A stretch of 64,000 bases of DNA from Litomosoides sigmodontis. Its lineage: Eukaryota; Nematoda; Chromadorea; Rhabditida; Onchocercidae. Position 1 is the first letter of the stretch, and each line of letters begins with the position of its first letter. The stretch is taken from assembly GCA_963070105.1 (NCBI GenBank), contig OY718808.1, positions 8,171,398-8,235,397 of the forward strand, given 5' to 3'. Below the pieces are notes generated by a model. The model did not search any database. It saw only the letters and a list, made by a program, of their open reading frames with translations, and had not been told where the DNA came from. Made by a program: the position numbers and the translations under genes. Shown piece after piece: positions 24,101 to 37,000 of this stretch.

Positions 24101-27100
24101 CTTCAATTCCATTTGCCTTAGAGTATCCTTCCAATGCTATCGAAGCATGAGTATCTTCTACAGTTAAAGCCCTCAAGTGCTTCTGAATCCGATCGCTTCT
24201 AGCAGTATAAATATTAGCGTTTCCGGAAGCTTCTCGATACATTTGCGACCACAATTCAGTTACAAGCTTCACCAAATTGTCCGAAAAGTTGCGTTCATCA
24301 CTTTCAATAACTGTAGGCGCTCGTGCTAGCAAAGTAGCTGCGATATTTTCGGTTTCATCTTGGACGCAAAATCTCACTGCAACAGTGATATTTGATTCTT
24401 TTGGGGCCTTCAGATGCATTTGAAATGCGCATGTACGAGACATTAGAAAATCATTATTTGTATAGAAATTGTTTTCCATGTGTAGCTCAGTAATTAAGCT
24501 CACAACACTGTCTGAGAATGACCGATCAGTCTTCTGAAATAGCGTTGGAAGTGGGGTTAGCAATGTAAATTCTGCATGCCCCCTCTCCGGCCGCACTTCA
24601 ATAATAGCCATAGTATATTTTTCATGGAATTCCGCACTTTTAATCTTCTTAATTAAACTGTCTTTTCGAGGGATGAAAACTTCCGCCTTTACTTCCAGAC
24701 TACGCTGCAGTCGTGACCGGAATTCAAAGCTCTCCTGAATCAAATCATCGGAAAACGTTAACCTAGATTTTTCTGTAACTGTCGGTGCTCGCATTAATAA
24801 TGTAACAGTAGAAGTGCTTGTTTGAGACTGAATCTCAAAGGATGTAGCAACATGTAAATCTTCAAAAGTTGGAGCTCTGAAATTTGCTAAGCATACTTCC
24901 GTTCTTGATATTGAAAGAAGAGCATCTGCATAAAATTCTCGGGATGTCTGAGATCGGCATTCTGAAATCACACTTACGATGGCATCAGAAAATACCCGAT
25001 TTATTTTTCCAACAATTTGCAATGCCTTTATCGGTAGCGTACCTATCACTTCATCCATTTTCGGTTGAACGTTGAAAGCTGTTGATACATCAAAATACTC
25101 CACAACTACGCCGAAAAATTTTGCACTCACTCGATTTAATTCTACTGTTCGCAAGTCAGAAGTGATAGAAGAATTATGCTCAGTCTGCGACCAAAACTCT
25201 AGTTCAAGTTTTGTGACGCTGTCGACGAAATTGCGTTGACTCGTTTCATATTGCTTAACAGGTTTCACAATTTTCATTTCTAAACATTCAGTCTGCGTAG
25301 GCTTCGAGAAACTGTAGGTTACTGGAAGTACTTTAAACACTGAAGCCATCAGCTCCATACTGATCATTTCCATTCGAATCAGCGGCACTTCCTTACTTGC
25401 AAGGAGATTTTGACCAATGTCTGATTTTAAGATTATTTCCAAAGACACAGTTGAATCGATATAACTTTCACTTGTTGTAAGCAAAGTTCCTGGAAATGTT
25501 ACTGCAACATCTTGTTTCTCAAGAGGTCCGCAGAATGAAAACGTTTCATCAACTGTATTTGACTTGGAAGATTTGCACCGCAAACAAAATGCTCCCTTTT
25601 GAGCAACGTCAATTCTGGTTGTAGCATAAAAAACTTGCGGCACCTTATACACAGATACGAATTCCAACCGGACGAATTTAATAGTGAACTGTCTGTCAAT
25701 CTTTTCTGGATACGTGATTGATCTTTCTCGGAGCACTGCGTTGAAATATTCTTCTTTGAATGCTTTGTCAAATGTAACATCCATGCAGGATTTCTCAAAC
25801 GCTAGTGGAGGGAAATCCATTTCTAGTTTTATTATCCTGGGAACTTTGTTGATAGCAGCGTCTGCTGCTATGGCTTGCAATGATGACAGCAACACCACAT
25901 CTAATTTTGTCCACCGATCACCTAGTTTTATTCCTAATTCCTCAACAATTTTTAGTGGCACACTTCTAGCAACGGTTAGTCGTTGTGAACCTGATTGTTT
26001 TACGAAATTAGTTCTAAGTTCTGTGCACTGTGAACTGAGATGAGTTTGGACAGACTGTTGTGCAATCAGTGTTAGTACCACAGCCTCAGCAACAGCATGA
26101 CCAACTGAAGTAGAAGATGTGAATTCAAAGCGAACATCTGTTGTTATAAAATTGCACTTAATAATTGTTACATCCATAAAAGTCAAATCTCCGCTACTTT
26201 CATAAGAAGGCTCACGGTTTATGCGCATCTCTTTCTCCAGCGATTGAATGGATACTGCTCGTGAGAGATAGCTGACAGATACAAATCGTTTTTCATCTAC
26301 AACTACTGGAATTTCAAGCGATTGCATGGAAAATCGTAAATCAAAATATTCCTCCATGTTGCACAATTGATATGCTTCAACGGCTTGTGCCTGCTGAAGA
26401 TTGACACGATCACGTACTTGCGCTAAAGCATTCGTCACTGATGGCGTTGGATGTAATGAAATGTCGAAATCTTCAGTAGCTATTTGTTCCTGTGATTCTG
26501 TAAATCAAAAATAAACTTCATACATTAACCAGAAGAATAATAATTAGGAGACTAATCAAGTTACATGTAATAAAACCTTTCAACTCTCAAATTTCCCTAT
26601 GAAATATGTTTTCCTCAATGAAAAGAACAATTAAAGACACATAATTATACCACAACTTTTCAGTCTTCCCGTAATTTATTTAAAAGTAACGTTTCAATAG
26701 AAAAATGGTGAATGCATTTGTCTGTACATTAAGCACTACATTACTGAACTACAAAAAGTGTGTCGAATGCTCACCAACTACAGTAATTTTGGTGACCGCA
26801 GTATACGAATCCTTAATTACAACGCCATATTCGCCTTCATCACTGCTTCGAACGCTGTAAATTGTAAGGCTATGCTCAAAACCATCAACTGTATCTTTTC
26901 GTTCGATACGTTCATCGTACGTAATAGGTTGCATATTTTTACGCCAATCCAATGAATATTGCTGCGTGACGGTCTCACAGTGAATTGTTGCAGCTGAACC
27001 AACTGGCACTAGCGATTCCTCCACTGTAATTTGACTTGGATATTCTCCTGTAATAGAAAACTATCAGTTGAAGACACGGAGGATCGATTCGATTGAAATT

Positions 27101-28059
27101 AAAACAAATTCAGAAGTAATAATTTTGTAAATATGTTCCGCTAGCTTTCATCTTATGATAAAAAGAGAGTGTTAGCTTAGAAACAAATAAGTTTTTGCAA
27201 AAATCTGTGCAAAAAAGTCTTTTTGTATAAATTGCCTTTGGTGGAGAAAAATTGAATGACAGCTTATTGCATATTTTCTTATAAAATTAAAAAAACAATA
27301 AAATTTAGGTAAATTTCATAACCTATGCAGTCCTTTTCAAGTTTCTCAAGCTAACAAGTAATAATTATCAGTGTTGGAATTTGATTTTAAATATGAATGG
27401 AACAGTTATATCTTACCATTAGTTTTCATCATGACTTACTGAGGCCTTTTCTTGATGACCTTGTAAGTGTAGAATGAACTACGGCATCCTGCTGATTAAA
27501 TACCAGAGTTTTTCTTTTTTTTTTTAAATCAAAACTTCCTTACATAAAAATTTCGTAAATACCCAATTTCCAAGCATTGAAATGATATTAAAACATACGG
27601 TAACCGATCCCTACGTACCATACGCTCATTTTGCGACAAAGAATTTAGCGACATGATGTAATTAACCCTTGCAGTGCTTTTAATGTGAACAATTTCTTAT
27701 GCTATATTCGCCCAGGTGTGCATTATTATTACCAATAATCTCTTCATATTTTTGAAAAGTTTTTCACCCATTATCCATTGATTCTGCATTTTATAAAGTT
27801 TTTAATTGACTGGAATTTCATTTCTAAATTTAAAGAGATCCGAAAGAATGATCAATTTCTTCAAAATGTTGGATTCACGTGAATTTACACAAATGAAAAT
27901 TCAAACCTGTTTAGGAGGACATAATACTTTTCCACAAGCATTGTTAACTGTATATTTTCTTCAGTAAGGAAACTGGTATTATTTAAAGGTGAAAAGTAGC
28001 AATGATGATTAGGACGATGACGATGATTGTGATGACGATGATTGTGATGATGATGATTG

Positions 28060-28098
<39 letters not shown>

Positions 28099-31000
28099 GC
28101 GGCATAAGAACGGTGCTAAGTGTTTTACTTGAAACGAGCAAAAATGTTGTAAGAATGAGCGCAATATAAGTCAATAACAAATATGACACATATTATCTCA
28201 GGCAAATGATGAAACACAACAGCACTTTCCAAAAAACAGCACAATTTCAATAAAAGTTTGAAGGATCCGTCAAAAAAAAACCTAAAAATTCCATAATGGA
28301 ATGATTCCAAGAATGATCAATCAAATGAAGCTATTAGAAATAGTTAAATGCATTTGAAACTTCTCATAAATAAATCGCTCAAATTGAAAGACAACAATAA
28401 CTTTTGGAAAAATTAAGTAAAAAGTGCTATGCTATAGAACACTCATGGAAATAATTTTTTTATATCGACAGTAGAAAGCATTAAAGTATATAGAATCATC
28501 CTATATCTGAAGTAATTTAAATATTCCGAAGTAAAAATTTAAATATTCAAAATCAGTGACAAAAAATTAAGTACCTAATAATTCGATTTATTGCAACAAA
28601 AAAGCTTAATTAAATAATGTAGAAATGTTTCTAGATGCAGACAGTAGTCTCTGTGTGAAATGAATTTTCAACATTTACTGCTTCACATGTCAAAGATAGA
28701 AGTTTGCTTCGAGGATCATGACGAACTTGAAATGAAATTGTAGTTTGTGTAAAAAGACTGACTCTTGAATTTGGATATCTAAATGGCAGAATAGAAGTAA
28801 AATGAAATAAATCAGTGCAGAGAACTTCTGGAGATATGTTTGGTATGCTTGCCACCCATAGCTGTTGCACAATTGCTAACTATTAGATGAGCAATCTTGA
28901 ATTCGACATCATTGATGCAGATACTATAGGATGCTGAATCGTCAGCTTGTGTGTCATGAATTACCAGGTAATGTTTCAAGCCGTTAACTACATGTTCAAC
29001 TTTTGCGTCATCCGAAAACTCAATTCGTGCACCATCTTTGCGCCACATCAATTCATGCACCTCATCGCTATTTTCCAGTTCACAAGCAATTGTTGCTGTA
29101 CTACCCAAAGGTACCAGATACTCACGATAATCATCATCTTCAGTGTCTTCAGCTCCCAATGCGCTGATTGTCACTTCACGTTCGTCAATGCGTTCTGTGT
29201 TGGAGAGATATCAGATAGATGCAAAGAAAAGTTAAGTTAGTAGGAAGAGACAGTTCAGTAGCAAAAAATCAGCTTGAAGACCGTTATCTCTAGCACTGTG
29301 CAGAATTTTGTTAATTAAAATGATATTCGCAGCACAATCATATCACAAAATAAGAAATCATCACTAAATAAAAATTGGAAGGAAAATTTTCAAAAATCGA
29401 AAGTAGCTTCAACAAATAACATTAGTAGTTAAATGTCGCTATCAGTGTTACGAAGAAATTAACTGTGCTTACCTTCAACAACCAATGTAATTGTTGTGAA
29501 ATGATCACCCAAAAAGGCATAATAGGTTCCTTGATCCTCAATTTCAGACTTATCAATAATTATGCGATGATAACCCAATTGATCTGATTCTAATCGCATT
29601 CGCTCATTCTCACTCACCAACTTCTTGTTATCTTTATACCAATCAATTTTTTGTCCAGCACTGCTTACTTGGCAGGCAATAATTGACGGTTGTCCTTCCA
29701 TCACAAATAATGTTTGCGGTGGACTTATGAAGTGTACATCATCGCTGGTCTTTTCAGATGACGACGCATCGGCACTTTCTACCACCAGGCACGCAACGGG
29801 ATAAATAACATCGTTGACCCTAATGCTGTAAGTATCACCGTCCGTTACGTTGACATCAGAAATAAGCAGCACTTCCAATAGATCATGGCTTATGCGATCC
29901 GTTTTTCCGGGTACAATTTGCATCAACACTTTACCCTTAAACCAATCGATGAAACTTCCAGGAGCTAGAAAATTGTTGAATTCACACGTGATCGTGGCTG
30001 TTGATCCCTCTTTAACCACATAACTTGGTACGTTCTGCTCATTGTTACTTCGATAGCTAAATTCATTCAAGTCGAAGGATTTTTGTGATGATGAGCGAAA
30101 CGAATCACGAGAATGTAGTGAGCATTTTTCAGTTTCATTTGATTCCGATACGGTTACATTTTGGATCAACGAATTTCTCCTTTCCGAATCGGTTATGGAA
30201 CGAGCCATAGTGGGTCTCATTATAATACACATAGATACTTCACCCCACGGAATTTCTTCCAGTGAGGCTCGTGCAACGTCATGCATACTTCGTGCAATAA
30301 CGTTTACTGAAATGCCAGTGCGTCGTTCCTTATCATGCGACAAATGATAATGATCATCATGTTCGCTAGTCGTGCTTACTTGCTCCTTGTCAACTTCACC
30401 ATCAACTAGATTTTTTGCTTGATAAGATAGAATACCTTCACACTGCTCGCCACGTTTCGGTGACAAATCTATTTCAGTTGCACTTCCAAGAGTCAGGTCG
30501 AGACTTGCAGAATAGCCTATATGATCTGGAATCCTTACGAAAAAGTCCTGTTCTTCATCTGGTTGTTCAATTAGAACATCAAAATCTTTTTCAATAATTG
30601 TGCTCGCATGAGTTTCAGCTTGCACCTCAGGTGATAAGACTGCCAGCACTCTAAGTTTGTCTGATGGTTTCTTATAGCTTATGCTGACAGTAGCTTCCTC
30701 TAACACTTGTCCGGCGTCACTCTTCTTTAAGGGATTCGAGGGAACTTTAGCGGCTTTTTCAATTGGTCCTGATTTTGATTCTGATGTCGATGATGCTGTA
30801 TCACTTTCCTCTTCCTCATTACTTGATATGTTAACAGCAATGATAGTATTTGTGCTGATAGACATAAATGAATTTGCAAATTTAGCATTTTCATTTTCAC
30901 TATCTTCCATTGCTGTCGGCAATAAATCAATGCTATCAGTAACACTAGCATGAGGGTTGCATATTACCATTAGATCATCTAATTCATCAATTGATTCGAT

Positions 31001-34000
31001 TTCATGCAAAGAATTTGTTTCGTCCTCTATTGAATTTGTCATAGGCAATTCCCGTGTTTTTGCGCCCTGTAAAACACTAAAATGCTCCGGTAGCTTTTGA
31101 AACGTCTCGAATTCAGCATCTTCAGGTGAACTACTTTTCCTATTTTCAATCGTTTTCAAACTTTCATTTAGTTTCCGGTTCATGTCGATTAAGCATTCCG
31201 AATTATTTTGATTATCTTGACTTTTATCACCCATTTTATCTCCCAGATCTGTAAAAATTTCCTCCAGCTTTGTGGTATCGTCAGCAGTAGTTTCAGCTTT
31301 ACTCGTATCCAAATTGGACGAAAGCGCCAGCGTTTGCAAAAGCGATCCGTCGGTTTTCCCTTCAGTTCCATTAGTTTGCTCAAATAGACAGAGTGAATGC
31401 ACAGCTGCTTCCGCCCCGTACTCAGAATCCTCACATATAAGTTGTACAGAACTAGATTCATCAAGCACTTCTAACGAAGTACGACATTCTTTAGATGGCC
31501 AAGTGTAGGAACAGCTGCAGAAGCTTTCTACCTTTTTGATAATTCTTTCGCAGTTGATGTCAATTTTACTAAAATTTTTAGAAGCTAATTTATCAGCCGC
31601 AAAAGCCAAAACATCGGACTGCGACATCTCCATCTCGAGCATATTCTGTAGCATGGGAAGTGGACGATGTTGTGCATCAGACGCGCGAGATTGAACAACA
31701 AGGTTGTTATTAGGTCTAGCTTCCTGTTCGTTCTTTTCCCTTCGCCTTCGTGGCGGACGCACTGGAGCTGCTTGCAAATCCTCAGCACAATGTGGCGGCA
31801 ATGCACTGCCTTCTGAATAAACAAAATTTGATACGATAGCTTTTTCATCCTTGTCCGACTCAAAAACAAATGTCCCTGATGGATCAATTCCTCTTCCTTG
31901 CGGAATATTATTTTCATCATCAAACATCGCGTCTTCGTAAGTGGAAATTTCAGAATTCCTACTTTTTGACATTTTGTTTCCAGATTTGCTCGATGAGCTA
32001 GATAACTTTACAATAGCATTAATAATTTCTCCTTCCTCACGTTTCACAAAGTATACATTCACTGACGCGTCTGATTTGTAAAAGAATCCAGTCTTGGAAT
32101 ACGGCGAGGATAAACGATGGCGAGCTCGTTTCGATGATTTTATTCGTTCTCTGCTAACACTTATTCCTTTTTCAACGGGAGATTTTTTTCTCAGTCTTCT
32201 TCTGTACAGCGATATTACATCAATAATTGAAGAAATATTGTTGCGCACTTTGTGCAACAAACCGATTGCAGTATCGACGCTCGCCTTCGAGATATTTCGT
32301 TGGCAGCATCGCTTGATAATGCTTATTTCATTGTTAATTTGCATCAAAATATTACGCACCTCATGTTGCTTAGCATCAGAATATGTCGGGAATGTAGCTT
32401 GAGTTTCTGCAGTCGACTCCTTCATGTCATCCCCTTCTTTCTCAACTTCTTCAAGCATATTTTCCAAACTCTGAAGCTGCTCCTTAATGTTGTATGTCAA
32501 CGGTGTCATCCGCTTAATCTCCTGTTTATTGACATTTCCGATTTGTTGCAAATCATATAATGAAAGTCCATGAATTTCTCTCTCGACCGAATTTTCTCCA
32601 ATAGATCTTACACTTTCATCTTCCACTACCTCTTCCACGCTAAATGACTTTGAGAATTTCAATTGTGCTTCTCTCACTGATTTCTTCGACGACTCTGTGA
32701 ATCCTAAATCTTCTCTCTTCAGTATTTCTTCTAGATCTGTCAGCTTCTTCCGCAGTAATATGACGGGTTTTTTATAAGCGGCCATTGTTTCTATAGCAGT
32801 ACTTTGTTCCGTGTTCTTGATGATATTTTCAAGTATAGTTTTTAAAAGTTCTTCACTTGCTTCTGCCTGTGCTTCTGTTAAAGATTGCTGGTGTTCTATT
32901 CGTTCCGATATATCATATATTGCACGTTCAATTTGAAGTGCTTCTTCCTTACCTTCGGATTTCATTTTAATTTCACCTTCAACTTCTTTACAAACTTCAT
33001 CGATTTCTCTGATTCTTGATAATAAATCATCAGGAGCAGCCCCATAAGCTGAGGACGACTTTTTGGCTGAAATTCTGGTATTTGATTTATCAACAATTCC
33101 AGAGTTAGCATGGCAAAGTTTCAGCTGGTCAGCTTTCACCAGAGTGATATTGCACTCATTCGCAAGTGTTCCTCTCGAGGAATTTTCACCATGTTGTAAC
33201 TTAGAATTTATTGGAGAACTAAAAACTTCAAATTCTTCGCTAGCATCAAAGGTTGCAGAGGCATCTGTGCTTTCTGCTAATCGCGTAAAGTGCAGTGGAT
33301 AAGTTTCTGCAGTTGGATGAGAGGATGACTGCATTTCCAACATGCTGAAGCTATTACAAGTATCAAAAGTGCGATAACTTTCTTTGCTACCAGAATTATC
33401 AACATTTTGTCCCGAGGAGCACTCATTAAAATAATCATAGTCAAATGATAATGATTCAGCTGCCAATCTAATTTTGCTTTTGTTAGGCACTATACTTTGG
33501 GAATTTGGATTCGAGTTTAAGTATGCGGTGGCAGACGACGAAAAATTTCCGGTCATCCGATTGCTAGCCGAAGGTACTACTGACAAATTCCGAATTGCCT
33601 CAACATGCTCCGAACTACGACAAAACGAGCAATCCATGTATTCTTCATTAGCAGACTTCTTCAACAAATCATTCCCTGTCTCACTGCTTGTTGTGTTCAA
33701 ACTGTTGACATTGCTCTGATTAGTAGCATTTACATCGGTAGAAATACCTATTGGTATGTCAGGATTAAAATCAAGTAGCTCATCTATGTATCGTAGAATT
33801 GCAGCTAAGGAACTGGCACTGATTCTTGGACACTCGCCAGATATTTGCGACTTAAACTTATCTCCATCAGTTTTGCTCGCAATGCCAAGATCAATTTTTA
33901 CCTCTTTGTGAAACACTTCTTGAGAAATGATTGGAATTTGCAACTCCTCCTCTTTCTCATCTTTGTAGCAATCTACTTTTTCATTTTGCTCACTTGTTAC

Positions 34001-37000
34001 CTTTGCCAAATTGTTAACATTTTCTCCTTCCATTTGAAGTGCCGGATTTACTTGAACAACCAAGTTTGTTGCGTCATCTCCGTCAACAATGTCAAGCACC
34101 GCTCCAAGTGCGATGTTTCCCGCAAGTTCACCTTTGTTACGGCTCTCCTTGTTGGAACTTTCAATGAAGAATTCTAGTTGGACTTTTCGCATTGTGCAAA
34201 ATTCACAATTGCTTACAAATGCACTAGCAGGTTTTTTTAGCAAAAAAATTTCTTCGCATGGCTGACAAATGGCAAATGAAGTATTCTCAAACGTTAATTC
34301 CTTCATGGATAGCAGCAAATAAGCTGTTTCTGTTTGCCGCTGTGATGGAAATTTCTGAAGTACAAAATGGACCGTCTGAAATGCTGAAATCAGATTCAGC
34401 GTAATGGCTTCACAGTTAGTGAGTGTCCAAATAAAATCACACTCCGTTTCAGCATTTGGCAAGCAAACGGAAATGCTAAAGCTTCGCTCCTCCGACGCCA
34501 AATTTTTGTGAAATCCTTCCGATGAGGCAGCGTAACGTGTTACGGTTATCGCTGTCTCAGCACTCGTTGATTCAATTTGAACGAACTCATAGCTTACAAC
34601 AGCAAACTGTTTCCTTAGATTACTACTATCGCTACCGCAGTGCTCTATTAAGCTGCTACGCTTAGCTACACAATTCCCATTAACATTCCTAAATGAACTA
34701 TTATTTCGGTATGCCAAATTGTCGTTAAGGTCGTTGCTATTGCTGCCGTTGTTGCTGTACGGTATATTTTCAAGCATAGCTTGTTGCTGGTACTTCAAAG
34801 CATCACTTTCGGCTAAAAACATAATACCGTAAGGTTATTTTCTAGAAAAAAAAGGAGGAAAGAAAATTTGTATCGTTAGAAAGCACTAAAAGTAATTTTT
34901 TCTAAAAACAGATTTATAAACATGCTCGGTTAGAATAAAACAAAAATATTTTTAAGCAGTAGTAATACTTACTGGATGACTGACTGCACCACAAAGTTTT
35001 AAATTTATCTAATATTTTGGCTCATTTTTTTGGCTGCATAAAGGAAAACATCGTGTAGCTTAATGAAGCTTAATGGTATAAAATTAGAAACATTATCATC
35101 CGAAAAAAGTATTGCTGCCACTTGTTTGGTTGATTTTGAATTATTATTATTATTATTATTATCAATCGGTAAAAAAAAAGTGAGCAGAAATGCCGCGTGA
35201 AAGGCACGAGACTTAAACGTAACAAATGAAGAAATAAAGCAAAAAAAGTAGTGTATTATGATAAAAGACTAACTGGTCATTCAAATTGCTCTAACACAAG
35301 GAACGCATGAAAGTGGAAGAACAGGAAAAGATCTGTAAGCTTCCATTTTTTTTAAAGATCATAAATTCCAGAGAATCTGCTCAAGAAAACTGTAAGTGAA
35401 GGTGATTTATTAAAATGATATGATTTCATGAAAGAGTTCAAGAAGAGAATGGTAGGAGAATAAAATCATTCCGGGAATAGAATGTGGTACAATTAGCAAT
35501 GCTTGTATGAATTATATTATGTCCGCACCCTGAAGCATATTTTAAAAGGACGGCAAACTGGAAAAGTCATTGTGCGATAACCCATTTCACTTCATACCAT
35601 CACTTATAACGTTTAAATCTTGTACTTTATAACAGCACATCTGCTGATCAAGTTATTACTAATTATCGATAATCCATTTAATAAGTTATTAGGAATATGA
35701 AATTTACTTCTATTTTAGTTAATGTCTAAATCTTGTACTTCAAAATACATGTATTCATGTTAACTCAATTTGAGTATTTATGATGTAACTGTAAATTTTC
35801 TTACTTTTCGAAATCTTTCCCTGAAATAAACTGTTGTGTTGGAATTTGAAAAAGTAAACTAACTGATAATTTGCAGGAAGCACTTCGTAATCGTTTGACC
35901 AGCATCATTGGTCGCCTGACAGGTGTATTCACCTTCATCTTCAATTGCTAGTTCACGAATTTTCAGAATGCAAACACCATCTTCATAGATAGTTTGATAA
36001 ACGCTTAAAGATGATAAGAATATGAATTTGTCGAAATGAGCTGCACAACGAATGTTTTGCAATTACACGTACCGAGGGATATAGGAGCTCGAACTGGTGG
36101 ATAGAATTCAGAAAATATGACTTAACTGATTTACTTATGATACAACGGCAATGATTGATAAGGACAAAGAGTGGCTGTATTCTTTACAAAACTTCAAAAA
36201 TGATGAAAAGATGTTGCTGAATTGGTTTCAGCAAAACTACAACGGTGTAAACCATTCAGCCAATTCAGCCAGGTTGTATGAAATTAATAGCAGCTACGCA
36301 ATAAATTTCCTCCTTATTATGTAAATGCACATAAACAGCAAAATGGTATATAAGCTGAAATTGAAATTTTATCCATCTGAAATGAGAGGAAAAAAGGAGA
36401 TGCTTACTCGGAATCATGAATTATGTCACCATCCACATACCATCGTATTGTTGGTACCGGTGTACCGCTAACAATGCACTTGAATTGCTGGAATTCGCCA
36501 ACTACTCCTGTCACATTTTCCAATGTTTTGATGAATTTTGGCGCTTGAAGTAATCCTTGAAAAATAGTAAAAAGAAATATTAAAATAATCAGAAGAAATG
36601 TTGCGTTATTACAATTATTCCTATTACTTTGAAAATTTTGAAACAAACAAAAATATCCTCTTTTTGTTATTTCATGTGTCATCATCACCTATCTCGTGCT
36701 ATCCTTTCAGCTACATCAACATAGATGAAGCAGCAATGATGAAAGAAAATATTTGTATCTACCTATTGATGAAGATTCAGACCAAGAAACACATGACGGT
36801 TCGAAATGTGATTGCGAAAAGTGCGTTACATCCGTAATTTCAGGAGTAGGTGGCGGTAGACTAACCGATGCTACCAGTTCAACCGTCTAAAATGATATGT
36901 TAATCAGAGATTCATTATTATAGGAACGCAAACTATGTTCTTAAACTGCAGTAATACAAGGTATTATGTTTTCCATAATTAAGTAGCGCAAAATTTTTAT

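Noticed and set aside
28631..28778. Exon-like stretch behind an acceptor ending in TAG (LLSLTCEAVN)
   Set aside because: It needs a phase-2 donor, and none of the neighbouring donors is in phase 2. It may be a lost or alternative terminal exon but is not supported.
35864..35870. TAG two codons after the Ig at 36 kb as a gene end
   Set aside because: A phase-1 donor precedes it and joins the 5.3-kb exon in frame.
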